This document shows positions 51,642 through 60,794 of a stretch of DNA of 64,000 nt, one piece after another; positions within the stretch are counted from its first letter, which is position 1; every line of letters begins with the position of its first letter. Made by a program: the position numbers and the translations under genes. Under the pieces are notes generated by a model. The model was not told the DNA's origin. It searched no databases and saw only the letters and a list, made by a program, of their open reading frames with translations. The DNA comes from DASRAJ01 sp035638255 (lineage in GTDB: Bacteria; Bacteroidota; Bacteroidia; Chitinophagales; UBA10324), in NCBI GenBank assembly GCA_035638255.1, contig DASRAJ010000029.1:1-64000 (forward strand), given 5' to 3'.

Positions 51642-51971
51642 ATGAGAAAGGCAGCTATATATCGAAATGAAATTTTTGCGGGAATTCTCACAGAAGAAAA
51701 CCGGAAGAGTTTTGTATTCCGTTATGACGATGCTTACTTTAACGACACAAAGAAAGATGCCATCAGTATTACACTTCCGAAAACGCAGCAGGAATACCAC
51801 TGTGAATTTTTGTTTCCGTTTTTCAGCAACATGATTGCCGAAGGAGAAAATAAAAAAGTGCAAAGCCGCATGTTGAAGATTGATGAGAGAGACCAGTTTG
51901 GTTTGCTGCTCTCAACAGCCGGTACAGATACGATTGGAAACATAACAGTGAAAATAATTGAGGGTACATGA
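51642..51971 (+). CDS. hipS: HipS-like protein (HipA N-terminal subdomain)
   Basis: A 109-residue stand-alone version of the HipA N-subdomain 1: AAIYRNEIFAGILTEE, then FRYDDAYFND and IAEGENKKVQSRMLKIDERD-FGLL. In the E. coli O127 HipBST system this small protein, not HipB, acts as antitoxin of the HipT kinase. Its stop overlaps the hipT start by 4 bp (ATGA). The gene order hipB-hipS-hipT equals that system. Confidence 0.82.
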   Translation: MRKAAIYRNEIFAGILTEENRKSFVFRYDDAYFNDTKKDAISITLPKTQQEYHCEFLFPFFSNMIAEGENKKVQSRMLKIDERDQFGLLLSTAGTDTIGNITVKIIEGT

Positions 51972-52975
51972 GTTTGCCTGCAATAAAATATTGTCCGGGC
52001 ACATTGGCAGAAGGTTTTGAAACTTACAGTCCATCGTGTCTTCGTAAAATGTATTATGGGAAATCGGTAAATCATTTTCTTCCAATGCCCTCTCCGCAAA
52101 AGGACGAGAAAACGCTGCAGGCATTTCTCGAAAACATGAAACGGATTTCGGTGTCCGGATTTCAAACCAAGACAAGCGTGGTGCTTGATAAAAATGTATT
52201 GCGGTTAACGAAAGAAGGTGAGCAGGGAACACATATCTTAAAGCCCATTCCTTTCGCTCCGCTGAAAAACTCAGGTACTGTTCCTGCTAATGAACATCTC
52301 ACCATGCAGATTGCGAATCAGGTTTTTGGAATTCATACTGCTGATAATGCATTGATTTTTTTTAATGATGGCGAGCCGGCTTTCATCACGAGAAGATTTG
52401 ATGTGAAAGATGTAAAAGAAAAATCCAAATGGGGACAGGAAGATTTTGCATCGCTTGCGGGGAAAACTACTTTGCGTTCCAATGAAAAGTATGAATACAG
52501 TTATGAAGAGCTGGGGCTTCTCATTCAAAAGAATGTTACCGCATGGAGAGTTGAAATAGAAAAATATTTTTCAGTGGTAGTATTTAATTTTTTGTTTTCC
52601 AATGGCGATGCTCATCTGAAAAATTTTTCATTGCTCGAATCTTCGAGAGGGGATTATTTGCTCAGCCCTGCTTACGATTTGATGAATACAAGAATGCATG
52701 TGGACGATACGGACTTTGCTTTGGATAAAGGATTGTTCGCTGACAATTTTAAAAGCCCGCGTTACAAAAACAACAACCATCCATGCAAAGAGGATTTTAT
52801 ACAGTTCGGAAAACGAATCGGAATGAATGAAAAAAGTATTGAAAAAATTTTAAAGCCTTATCTTGAAAAGCAACCATTCATGGAAACATTGTTGAGCCGT
52901 TCGTTTTTAAATGACTCTGCAAAGAGGGAATACTTGTTTCAATACAATACCCGCAAAAACACTTTGACTGCATGA
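51968..52975 (+). CDS. hipT: HipT-like serine/threonine kinase toxin
   Basis: A 335-residue HipA-fold kinase lacking the N-terminal subdomain. The Gly-rich loop ISVSGFQTK (60-68) contains Ser 61 and Ser 63, like the S-x-S autophosphorylation motif of HipT. ATP Lys is in HILKP (K92), the catalytic Asp in NGDAHLKN (D214) and the metal Asp in AYDL (D237). HipA phosphorylates GltX and E. coli HipT phosphorylates TrpS; the target here is unknown. A degenerate Cys pattern at the N-terminus (YCPGT...SC) is common in this group. The whole unit lies inside the rhamnose region. Confidence 0.85.
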   Translation: MSLPAIKYCPGTLAEGFETYSPSCLRKMYYGKSVNHFLPMPSPQKDEKTLQAFLENMKRISVSGFQTKTSVVLDKNVLRLTKEGEQGTHILKPIPFAPLKNSGTVPANEHLTMQIANQVFGIHTADNALIFFNDGEPAFITRRFDVKDVKEKSKWGQEDFASLAGKTTLRSNEKYEYSYEELGLLIQKNVTAWRVEIEKYFSVVVFNFLFSNGDAHLKNFSLLESSRGDYLLSPAYDLMNTRMHVDDTDFALDKGLFADNFKSPRYKNNNHPCKEDFIQFGKRIGMNEKSIEKILKPYLEKQPFMETLLSRSFLNDSAKREYLFQYNTRKNTLTA

Positions 52976-53063
52976 GTTTTGAATATTCAGAAGATGGTTT
53001 GGTTGAAAACGCAACCCAACAGGTTTTATAAGAACATGGTACACTCATCGTTCACCCCTCATC

Positions 53064-54455
53064 ATGAATAAAATTCCCGTTATAGCAATCTTCGACGTAG
53101 GTAAAACCAACAAAAAATTATTGTTGTTTGATCAGCAATACAACATGATATATGAAGAAAGCAAGAAACTTCAGGAAACAAAGGATGAAGATGGCTTTGC
53201 TTGTGAAGATGTAACCAGCCTTACCGATTGGGTCAAAAATTCATTTAGCAAGGTATTATCGGATGAAAGATTCGATGTCAAAGCTGTAAACTTTTCTGCC
53301 TATGGTGCCAGCTTTGTTTATCTCGATGACAAGGGAGAGGTAATTCTTCCACTCTATAATTACCTGAAGCCCTATCCTAAGAAATTACAGGATCAGTTTT
53401 ATAAAACTTACGGAGGTGAAAGTGTGGTAGCCAAACAAACAGCGTCACCGGTGCTTGGGAGTCTTAACTCAGGCCTGCAACTATATCGCCTGAAGTATGA
53501 AAAGCCGGAAATGTTTGAAAAGATCAGGCATGCATTACACCTTCCCCAATACCTCAGTTATATTCTTTGTTCCGGATTGAATTCGGATATTACCAGTATC
53601 GGGTGTCACACGAATCTCTGGCACTTCCTGCAGAGTAATTATCACCAATGGGTGAAGCAGGAAGGATTATTGGAAAAGTTTCCTCCCTTGCTTCCCTGCA
53701 CCAAAGTAGCAGCGCATATACAGAATACTATTGCTGTAGGTGCCGGTTTGCACGATAGTTCAGCCGCACTGATACCGTACCTGTCTTCTTTCCGGGAACC
53801 ATTTATTCTATTGTCAACAGGTACCTGGTGTATCAGTCTCAATCCTTTTAACCAAAGTCCGCTTTCTGACTATGAACTGGAGCACGATTGTCTCTGCTAT
53901 CTTTCCTATGAAGGCAAACCTGTGAAAGCATCGAGGCTTTTTGCCGGCTATGAACACGAACAACAGGTGAAGAGGCTGGCCGAACATTTCAATAAGCCAT
54001 TGGACTATTACACCACTGTTTCTGGAGATGCGCAACTGCTTCGAAAAACAAAACAAAGTACAAAGCAAATTCAGAAAAACGAACCAAGTGTAATGATAGG
54101 TCCGTCAGCTTTTGCAAAACGGGAATTAACGGGTTTCAAACACTATGAAGAAGCCTATCATCAGTTGATAGCAGATCTCATCCTGCAGCAGACGCGCAGT
54201 ACTAACCTTGTCTTAAAAGGAACTCCAGTAAAAAAAATTTTCGTTGACGGAGGATTTGCAAATAATTCTATCTACATGCAACTGCTGGCAGCGAGTTTTC
54301 CTGAAATAGAAATATATGCAGCATCTGTTGCGCAGGCGACGGCTATGGGTGCCGCCCTCGCTATTCACAAGGAATGGAACCCGCTTGCTTTTCCTTCTGA
54401 ATTGGTGAAACTTAAACAGTATAAGGCAGGAGATATTTTGGATACAGTTGCATAA
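53064..54455 (+). CDS. rhaB: FGGY-family carbohydrate kinase, probable rhamnulokinase
   Basis: A 463-residue FGGY kinase. AIFDVGKTNKKLLLFD at the start is the phosphate-1 loop, LLSTGTWCISLNPF (residues 252-266) the central ATPase loop, and KKIFVDGGFANNSIYMQLLA with ATAMGAAL the C-terminal adenosine site. Context (RhaT, RhaM, RhaI, RhaEW) indicates phosphorylation of L-rhamnulose at O1. Related kinases also take fuculose, so the assignment rests on neighbours. The hipBST unit lies immediately upstream. Confidence 0.85.
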   Translation: MNKIPVIAIFDVGKTNKKLLLFDQQYNMIYEESKKLQETKDEDGFACEDVTSLTDWVKNSFSKVLSDERFDVKAVNFSAYGASFVYLDDKGEVILPLYNYLKPYPKKLQDQFYKTYGGESVVAKQTASPVLGSLNSGLQLYRLKYEKPEMFEKIRHALHLPQYLSYILCSGLNSDITSIGCHTNLWHFLQSNYHQWVKQEGLLEKFPPLLPCTKVAAHIQNTIAVGAGLHDSSAALIPYLSSFREPFILLSTGTWCISLNPFNQSPLSDYELEHDCLCYLSYEGKPVKASRLFAGYEHEQQVKRLAEHFNKPLDYYTTVSGDAQLLRKTKQSTKQIQKNEPSVMIGPSAFAKRELTGFKHYEEAYHQLIADLILQQTRSTNLVLKGTPVKKIFVDGGFANNSIYMQLLAASFPEIEIYAASVAQATAMGAALAIHKEWNPLAFPSELVKLKQYKAGDILDTVA

Positions 54456-54587
54456 TCAGGCAATGCGGAACATCATTTTTATTTCAGCAGGCTATTGCAA
54501 CTATTAAAATCCTTAACTACGTTTACATGCTCAACTCAAATGCATGACCACACGTGCTGCCCATTAATCATCCCAAAAATCATAACA

Positions 54588-55073
54588 ATGAAACTTACTG
54601 TCAACTGTAGATTTACTCAACTTATATCATTACTGATTCTTTTTGTTCTTCCTGAAATTGGAATGAGCCAGGATCAGGATATTGATTCCTGTACATCTGC
54701 AGAGGTTGTGGATGTGGATCATCAGAAGGCAATGGATTTTTATTTTAAGCACAACATAAATATTTCCGCGTATGACTGGTCAAACACAAATGTGAATTGT
54801 CATATAGCCCTTGGGTATAAGAGTAATGCTCAAAAAAATATGCTGCTTCGTTCAGGAATTGCAACCCTGTGCCTGGGTGCAATCGTCTTAGGATCGGGAA
54901 TGGTTTGGGGTGTCACTGCAGATCCTGAAAAAAAACTTGATGGCTCGGATGCTACAACTATTATTGGCGCAGGAATATGCGCATGTGGCGTAGTACTTTG
55001 GCACCTGAGCTGGAAGCCCAAATGGGAAAGCAAATATCACATTCGGGAAGTGAATTATTATTTCAGCGAATGA
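54588..55073 (+). CDS. Hypothetical membrane protein
   Basis: From ATG 54588 (161 residues) with a signal peptide or first helix (FTQLISLLILFVLPEIGMSQ) and two further hydrophobic segments (IATLCLGAIVLGSGMVWGV and ATTIIGAGICACGVVLWHLSW). The middle section holds few charged residues. The frame extends 31 codons upstream without a signal, so that part is excluded. The family is unknown. Confidence 0.62.
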   Translation: MKLTVNCRFTQLISLLILFVLPEIGMSQDQDIDSCTSAEVVDVDHQKAMDFYFKHNINISAYDWSNTNVNCHIALGYKSNAQKNMLLRSGIATLCLGAIVLGSGMVWGVTADPEKKLDGSDATTIIGAGICACGVVLWHLSWKPKWESKYHIREVNYYFSE

Positions 55074-55171
55074 ACCCCGCGGTCCGGTGAATAATCACAT
55101 ACATACTTCATCCTCCTAACCTGGACAAACATGAACTTTGTCATCCCGATTGATCGGGACAAAGTTCCGGG

Positions 55172-55354
55172 TTTGATGTAGCTGGAAAAGAAATTACTGC
55201 GCTGCTGAATGAGGATATGGAACCGGGAGAACATTCAGTGATGCTCAACACCGATAAGCTTTTTATAGTAGCTTGCCTTTTAAAAGTGATTGTCAGTAAG
55301 GACTCCTGCGGAGTTGATTTTCAAATAGCAAACCGGGAACTAATTGTGGAGTAG
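55172..55354 (+). pseudogene. Remnant of a T9SS type A C-terminal sorting domain
   Basis: An open 60-codon stretch reads DVAGKEITALLNEDMEPGEH, then a changed middle and RELIVE before a TAG stop. It aligns to the end of the secreted protein at 12022-13545 (SGKEITMLLDGDMEQGQH to KLIVE). There is no start or cargo domain; upstream is a CCCGAT/ATCGGG palindrome (55144-55159). The rest of 55074-55453 contains only this and repeat B. Confidence 0.65.
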
Positions 55355-55388
55355 CGAGTTGAATACCGGTGATAAATGTGCCCCCCAT

Positions 55389-55438
55389 TGGCGAGTCTGG
55401 CTCGCGCACAAATAGCCGCGCTAAGACGCCAGTGTTGG
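55389..55438 (-). repeat. Dispersed repeat B, copy 3
   Basis: On the minus strand it reads CAACACTGGCGTCTTAGCG, then a short stretch, then GCGCGAGCCAGACTCGCC, matching 41617-41665. The arms pair imperfectly. Confidence 0.55.
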
Positions 55439-55453
55439 ACAAAATTAATTTCC

Positions 55454-56539
55454 TCAACTCAACTGCAGCGAGTGCAACTCTACATCTCTTTCTTTTCCCT
55501 TCAGATGAATACGACCGGCTGATTTGGTTTGGTAGTTCGATGCAGGCGGGAAGCTTCGCAGCAGCTCACTTGAAATGAGCAATTCACTTCCCAGTTCTTT
55601 ACACATCCCTTGTATACGCGACGTTGTATTCATTACATCGCCGGAGTAACTGATGTCGCGCTTAATGATTCCTATTTCACCAACTACCACTTTACCGCAA
55701 TGAATGCCGCCTTTAAATTCCGGCACTATGCCGAATTTATTCTTGTATTTCTCCTGGCGTTCTTCTATCTCCTTCTTCATGTTGAAAAAACACTGCACGC
55801 AATGGAGATCTTTTTCATTGCCATAATATGTCCAGGCAATAATCAATCCGTCACCGAGGTATTGGTAGATCTCACCACTATGATCGAGTATGGAAGTAGT
55901 GATGTCGGCAAAAAAGTTTTTCAGGAATTCATGATAACGTTCATCACTCAGCCTCTCGGCAAGTGTGGTGGAATCATTCAGATCAACGAACATGAAAATC
56001 CTGTTTTCAGTTTTCGACCCATTGTAGGTGCCGCGAATAATTTTCCAGAGCACTCCAGGCCCAAACTTACTGGAGATTTGCAGCAATAATTGTTGCAGAG
56101 CCACAAGTGGAATAATAATTAAGAAGATGGGATTGACTCTGTGAAAAAATAATTCTTTAAACATCTTTATCGAATCAGGATGTGTAACGGGCTTGCCTGT
56201 AAGCCGGGACGCATAAAAAAGCACTCCAAAAAAACTTAAAATGAAAACTGCCCCCAGCACTAAAGCAAGCAGCGTGAGCACAGTATAGCCATATGATTTT
56301 TCGCTGAAGCGATCCTGGATATAATATACCATAAAAGCGCCAATCAATGCCCCCGACAGAAGTCCAAAAAGGCCACTGAACACAACGTATTCCCAGAACA
56401 CAAACACCGGCGCCAGCTTCTCAACTATAGGAGTATGGACAAGAAAATAATCATAGAAGCTCATTAGCAACCCAACGAGCGTGGTGGAAATAATTATCGT
56501 AAACCATTGCCTTAATCTTATTGCGCGGGTGCCTTTCAT
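55454..56539 (-). CDS. Membrane-bound class III adenylate/guanylate cyclase, paralogue of the 25954 gene
   Basis: A 361-residue protein, four N-terminal transmembrane helices and a class III cyclase domain (178-345). Metal aspartates D186 (FVDLNDST) and D230 (LGDG), and N304/R308 (NTTSR) are present, so catalysis should be possible. As in the paralogue at 25954, the Lys position before GD is Gln 226 (IYQYLGD). Both genes share the same topology and FYDYFLVH/AYDYFLVN opening, so they come from one duplication. It makes a cyclic nucleotide at the membrane; no receptor gene is close by. Confidence 0.85.
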   Translation of the reverse strand: MKGTRAIRLRQWFTIIISTTLVGLLMSFYDYFLVHTPIVEKLAPVFVFWEYVVFSGLFGLLSGALIGAFMVYYIQDRFSEKSYGYTVLTLLALVLGAVFILSFFGVLFYASRLTGKPVTHPDSIKMFKELFFHRVNPIFLIIIPLVALQQLLLQISSKFGPGVLWKIIRGTYNGSKTENRIFMFVDLNDSTTLAERLSDERYHEFLKNFFADITTSILDHSGEIYQYLGDGLIIAWTYYGNEKDLHCVQCFFNMKKEIEERQEKYKNKFGIVPEFKGGIHCGKVVVGEIGIIKRDISYSGDVMNTTSRIQGMCKELGSELLISSELLRSFPPASNYQTKSAGRIHLKGKERDVELHSLQLS

Positions 56540-56571
56540 GAGTTTGGGGGAACGAAAGTTCGGATAAATTT

Positions 56572-56623
56572 TTATACCCCCGCCTGTCTCCCTTCCGAAG
56601 GTTGGGGGCGGAAGTTCAAGCGT
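56572..56623. repeat. Dispersed repeat D, copy 2
   Basis: Shares the TTATACC-CCGCC-TGTCTCCCTTCCGAAGG-TTGGG-CGGAAGT-CAAGCGT pattern with 32902-32952. Here it is just upstream of the cyclase start. Confidence 0.65.
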
Positions 56624-56757
56624 AAATCTACTTATATTGCTACCATTTCACGGTTACTCTCGCATTCCCCCGTTTTTGCAATCCTTATCTAACTCACACT
56701 CAGGATCAATCCCGGCAAACAAGATTTGCTCTGCTTCGCAACTAAAATTCAACTGAC

Positions 56758-56765
56758 TACATTTG
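56758..56765 (+). promoter_or_regulatory. Bacteroidota -7 box TACATTTG, near-leaderless
   Basis: TACATTTG ends 6 nt before ATG 56772; an earlier in-frame TTG at 56763 lies inside the box. The transcript would have almost no leader. Confidence 0.5.
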
Positions 56766-56771
56766 TTTGCC

Positions 56772-59700
56772 ATGCACAAACATCTCATCATACTTCTCTT
56801 TGTCATTTTAAGCACAATCAAAGCATCCGCGCAAACCATTGATTCCACTTATTTCAACTGCATAAAGTGGCGCATGATTGGCCCGCATCGCGGAGGAAGA
56901 ACTGTTGGCGCCTGTGGCGTGGTGCAGGAACCGAATACTTTTTACATCGGTGTAAATAATGGAGGCGTGTGGAAGACCACTGATTACGGACGAACGTGGA
57001 ACCCCATTTTCGATGAACAATCCACCGGCTCCATTGGTGATGTGGAAGTTGCTCCTTCAAACCCCAATGTCATTTATGTTGGAACAGGCGAAGGGCTTCA
57101 TCGCCCCGATCTCTCCGTCGGAAACGGAATTTATAAATCCGCTGATGCCGGAAAAACATGGACGCATTGCTGGGTGAGTGAGAATCAGCAAATCGGGAAA
57201 CTCGCTGTTGATCCCACCAATGAGAACCGTGTGTTCGCTGCTGTGCTTGGTCATCCCTATGCGGCGAGTAAGGAGCGCGGCGTGTATCGCACACTCGATG
57301 GCGGCAAAACATGGACACAGGTTTTCTTCATTGACGAAAACACCGGGGCCATACAGGTAGAGATTGACCCTGCCAATCCGCAAATTATTTTTGCAGATCT
57401 GTGGCAATCGCAATTAGGTCCATGGGAAAACAGTCAGTGGAACGGCCCGAACAGTGGCTTATATAAATCAACTGACGGAGGAAACACCTGGAAGAAAATT
57501 ACTGCAGGCTTGCCCACGTTCGAACAGGGACTCAGCAGAATCGGTTTTTGCGTTGCACCCTCTGACCACAACCGCATGTATGCAACGGTAGCGGCGAATG
57601 ATAGTGTTGCAGGAATCTATCGCAGCAACGATGCCGGTGAATCGTGGACTCGCATGAGTGGCGACGGAAGATTATGGGGGCGTGGTGATGATTTCGGGGA
57701 AGTGAAAACAGATCCGCTCAATGCCAATATTGTTTATGATGCAAATGTTGTCTGCTGGAAATCTGTTGACGGCGCAAAAACATGGACGGCCTTTCGCGGC
57801 GCACCCGGCGGTGATGATTCGCACCGCTTCTGGATCAACCCGCTTCATCCCGAAATTATTTTACTCGCCGGCGACCAGGGCGCTATCATCACGGTGAATG
57901 GCGGACAAAGCTGGAGCTCCTGGTACAATCAACCCACCGCACAGTTTTATCATGTGAGCACCGACAATGATTTTCCCTATAATGTTTATGGCGGGCAGCA
58001 GGAGAGTGGCTCGGTCGGAATTGCCTCACGTGGTAACGATGGTGCTATCACTTTTCGCGAATGGCATCCGGTGGCCGCTGAAGAATGGGGATATGTTGCC
58101 GCCGACCCGCTCGACCCGAATATTATTTATGGGGGAAAGCTTAGTCGCTACAATAAACTCACGGGACAAGTGCAACAAATTGCTCCTGATCCATTAGGCA
58201 TTCATCACTACCGATTCATTCGCACCGCGCCTGTTTTATTTTCTCCGCTCAATCCACGGCTATTGTTCTACGCTGGTAATGTATTGTTCAAAACTTATGA
58301 TGGTGGCTTCTCCTGGAAAGTTATCAGCCCGGATTTAACGCGAACGAAGTACGATGTTTCGCAAACCATTGGAGTGTATCGCACGGATTCGATGAACACA
58401 ATGCATCAGCGCGGAGTCATTTATACGGTTGCGCCTTCACCACTCGACAGCAACACCATCTGGATTGGAACTGATGATGGGCTCATACAGGTAACGCGCG
58501 ATGGGGGCGCATCGTGGACGAACATCACTCCGCCTGAAATTAATTCGTGGAGTAAAATCTCAATGATGGAAGCGAGTCACTTTGATTTAAACACGGCTTA
58601 TGCTGCTGTCAACAGAATTCGTCTCGATGATTTGCATCCGCACATTTACAAAACCACCGACGGCGGAAAAACCTGGAAAGAAATTGTCACCGGGCTGCCC
58701 AACGATCCCGTTAACTCTGTGCGTGAAGATCCTGTGCGAAAAGGTTTATTGTTCGCCGGTACTGAACGACAAGTTTGCTTTTCATTAGACGATGGTGCAC
58801 ATTGGCAATCGCTGCGGCTCAACATGCCATGCTCTTCCATTCGTGATTTAGTGATTAAGGACAACGACATCGTGGTAGGAACTCATGGTCGCTCGTTCTG
58901 GATTCTCGATGATATTACGCCATTGCGTCAGCTCACTCTTGAATCTCTTTCACAGCAAACAATATTGTTTGCACCCGCACCTGCGTATCGTGTTCGATGG
59001 GACATGTGGCCCGATACACCGCTGCCGCAGGAAGAACCTGCAGGAGAAAATCCTCCTGACGGCGCGATCATTGATTATTACCTGAAAGCAAAAGTTGATT
59101 CTGTTTCACTCGACATTTTGGATGTTGCAGGAATAACGGTTCGTCATTACAGCAGCAGCGACACACTCTACATAGTCGGCGATGTAAATATTCCGCTCTA
59201 CTGGATTCGTCCGCAACAAATTCTTTCTAACGAACCCGGCTCGCATCGTTTTGTGTGGGACCTTCATTACCAGCCGCTGAATGTTCCACCATCGTACCCC
59301 ATCGCTGCCATCTATGGAAACACCGCACCTGATTACACTTCGCCGTGGGTGATGCCGGGCACTTATACGGTGCGCTTAACAGTTGGCTATACAACCTTTT
59401 CGCAACCACTCGTGATAAAGATGGATCCGCGTGTAACTGCTACGAATGATGATTTGAGGCGGCAGTATGTTATCTCGGCTGTTTGGTACAATGACCTCAT
59501 AGGAATTCTAAAAGTTCAGAAACAAATTGCTTCACTCCATTCACAAATCACAGCATTGCTTGCCAACCATAAGAATAAACGGATGCTGAGTGCACTGACC
59601 AAATTCTCTTTGCAGCTCGACTCTCTTACTTCCTATAGATCCGGTAGTAATGCAGAAACTTTGAGTTCACTCTATAATAAACTCGAAACAGAATTCAACA

Positions 59701-59882
59701 TATTGCAGGGCGCAGATGTGGCACCCTCCGCACAATGCAACCTTGCAGTAGATCCACTGTCCATATCTTACTTGTCGTTGTGGAAGAAGTGGCAACTAGC
59801 AATGGAGAGAGTAAAAATGCTTAATGAGCAATTGAAGTTAAAAGGGTGGAAGGAATTGGTTACTGTGGACATGAAGTATTGA
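56772..59882 (+). CDS. Large secreted sortilin/VPS10-type BNR-repeat protein
   Basis: A 1036-residue protein with signal MHKHLIILLFVILSTIKASAQ. Residues 30-700 hold two seven-to-ten-blade propellers with Asp-box repeats S-DGG-TW (for example KTTDYGRTWNP, KSADAGKTWTHC, RTLDGGKTWTQV), as in 'WD40/YVTN/BNR-like glycosyl hydrolase' proteins; no catalytic residues can be identified. HGRSFWILDDITPLRQL (around 705) and a long helical end follow. Probably periplasmic or surface located; in this phylum such proteins are of unknown substrate. There is no T9SS sorting domain. Confidence 0.82.
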   Translation: MHKHLIILLFVILSTIKASAQTIDSTYFNCIKWRMIGPHRGGRTVGACGVVQEPNTFYIGVNNGGVWKTTDYGRTWNPIFDEQSTGSIGDVEVAPSNPNVIYVGTGEGLHRPDLSVGNGIYKSADAGKTWTHCWVSENQQIGKLAVDPTNENRVFAAVLGHPYAASKERGVYRTLDGGKTWTQVFFIDENTGAIQVEIDPANPQIIFADLWQSQLGPWENSQWNGPNSGLYKSTDGGNTWKKITAGLPTFEQGLSRIGFCVAPSDHNRMYATVAANDSVAGIYRSNDAGESWTRMSGDGRLWGRGDDFGEVKTDPLNANIVYDANVVCWKSVDGAKTWTAFRGAPGGDDSHRFWINPLHPEIILLAGDQGAIITVNGGQSWSSWYNQPTAQFYHVSTDNDFPYNVYGGQQESGSVGIASRGNDGAITFREWHPVAAEEWGYVAADPLDPNIIYGGKLSRYNKLTGQVQQIAPDPLGIHHYRFIRTAPVLFSPLNPRLLFYAGNVLFKTYDGGFSWKVISPDLTRTKYDVSQTIGVYRTDSMNTMHQRGVIYTVAPSPLDSNTIWIGTDDGLIQVTRDGGASWTNITPPEINSWSKISMMEASHFDLNTAYAAVNRIRLDDLHPHIYKTTDGGKTWKEIVTGLPNDPVNSVREDPVRKGLLFAGTERQVCFSLDDGAHWQSLRLNMPCSSIRDLVIKDNDIVVGTHGRSFWILDDITPLRQLTLESLSQQTILFAPAPAYRVRWDMWPDTPLPQEEPAGENPPDGAIIDYYLKAKVDSVSLDILDVAGITVRHYSSSDTLYIVGDVNIPLYWIRPQQILSNEPGSHRFVWDLHYQPLNVPPSYPIAAIYGNTAPDYTSPWVMPGTYTVRLTVGYTTFSQPLVIKMDPRVTATNDDLRRQYVISAVWYNDLIGILKVQKQIASLHSQITALLANHKNKRMLSALTKFSLQLDSLTSYRSGSNAETLSSLYNKLETEFNILQGADVAPSAQCNLAVDPLSISYLSLWKKWQLAMERVKMLNEQLKLKGWKELVTVDMKY

Positions 59883-59924
59883 TTAGGTTTGTTGGGAAAA
59901 TGAAACTAAAATTGAATAATCATC

Positions 59925-60128
59925 ATGAAGAACAAAACATCAGAAAAATTAAGGGATGGCGACCATTGTGAAGTAGTCGGGGGAACACATGCCGGAAAAT
60001 CCGGTACGGTGAGAGATGTACACACCAGCAAGACAGGTCATATTACGATCACCGTTGAACAAAAAAACGGAGTTCGATTCAAAACTCTGGGCAAGAATGT
60101 GGTTGTTCAGACAAACGGCAGGGAATAA
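59925..60128 (+). CDS. Small KOW-motif protein
   Basis: A 67-residue protein made of one KOW-like beta barrel (GDHCEVVGGTHAGKSGTVRDVHTSKTGHITITVEQ), as in L24/NusG ends. It is likely to bind RNA or ribosomes. Its function cannot be refined. It lies 42 nt after the large BNR gene. Confidence 0.75.
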   Translation: MKNKTSEKLRDGDHCEVVGGTHAGKSGTVRDVHTSKTGHITITVEQKNGVRFKTLGKNVVVQTNGRE

Positions 60129-60150
60129 AATATTCTATTCTTATAAGCAT

Positions 60151-60168
60151 TCGCAAAGACCAACAGCG
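60151..60168 (-). repeat. Terminal arm of repeat element A
   Basis: CGCAAAGACCAACAGCG is the reverse complement of the A element's 5' arm (CGCTGTTGGTCTTTGCG). Only this 17-bp arm is present. Confidence 0.45.
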
Positions 60169-60173
60169 ACAAT

Positions 60174-60536
60174 ATGAAACATAAAGCTAAATCAATACGA
60201 CCATTCATCGGAGCTAAAAACTATGAACTGTCAAGGAGTTTTTACAGTGACCTGGGTTTTCAGGAAAGTGTCTTAACTCCTGATATGTCCTATTTCAAAA
60301 CAGAGGGAATAGGATTTTATTTACAAGATGCTTATGTCCGGGATTGGATAGACAATACAATGATTTTTTTGGAAGTGGATGATGTTGGTCGTTATTGGAA
60401 CGAACTTTTGGCTTTAGACCTCACAACTAAATATAAAGGCGTTAAGCTAACCCCAATCAGAGTAAATGATTGGGGCAGAGAGTGTTTTTTGCATGACCCT
60501 TCCGGAATACTCTGGCATTTCGGAGAATTCAATTGA
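60174..60536 (+). CDS. VOC-family protein (glyoxalase-like)
   Basis: A 120-residue single VOC domain: IRPFIGAKNYELSRSFYSDLGF begins and GRECFLHDPSGILWHFGEF ends the fold, with a WHF/E end like bleomycin-resistance-type proteins. The His and Glu spacing is compatible with a metal site in a dimer. The substrate is unknown. A short degenerate end of repeat A (60151-60168) lies just upstream. Confidence 0.82.
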   Translation: MKHKAKSIRPFIGAKNYELSRSFYSDLGFQESVLTPDMSYFKTEGIGFYLQDAYVRDWIDNTMIFLEVDDVGRYWNELLALDLTTKYKGVKLTPIRVNDWGRECFLHDPSGILWHFGEFN

Positions 60537-60794
60537 ATAATTGACATAGGAGAATTTGAAAAGATATCGCTATGTATATAAATCTCTTTGACAAACTGCT
60601 TGCGAACTTCATACTAACGAACTCCGAACGAACAATAGCAGCTAACTTACTGGCGTGAAGCCAGAAAAGTAAACATCAGCGGCAGCACATATGAATTGTG
60701 AAAGATAAATTCAATTGCACCACCGGCATATTTATCCCACAGTCATTTACAGCGTAAAAAGAGATTTGTTAGTAAGAGAACCACCAAGGCAATA

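Noticed and set aside
54495..54587. Longer start for the membrane protein at 54588
   Set aside because: The first 31 codons have no signal features and precede a normal signal peptide.
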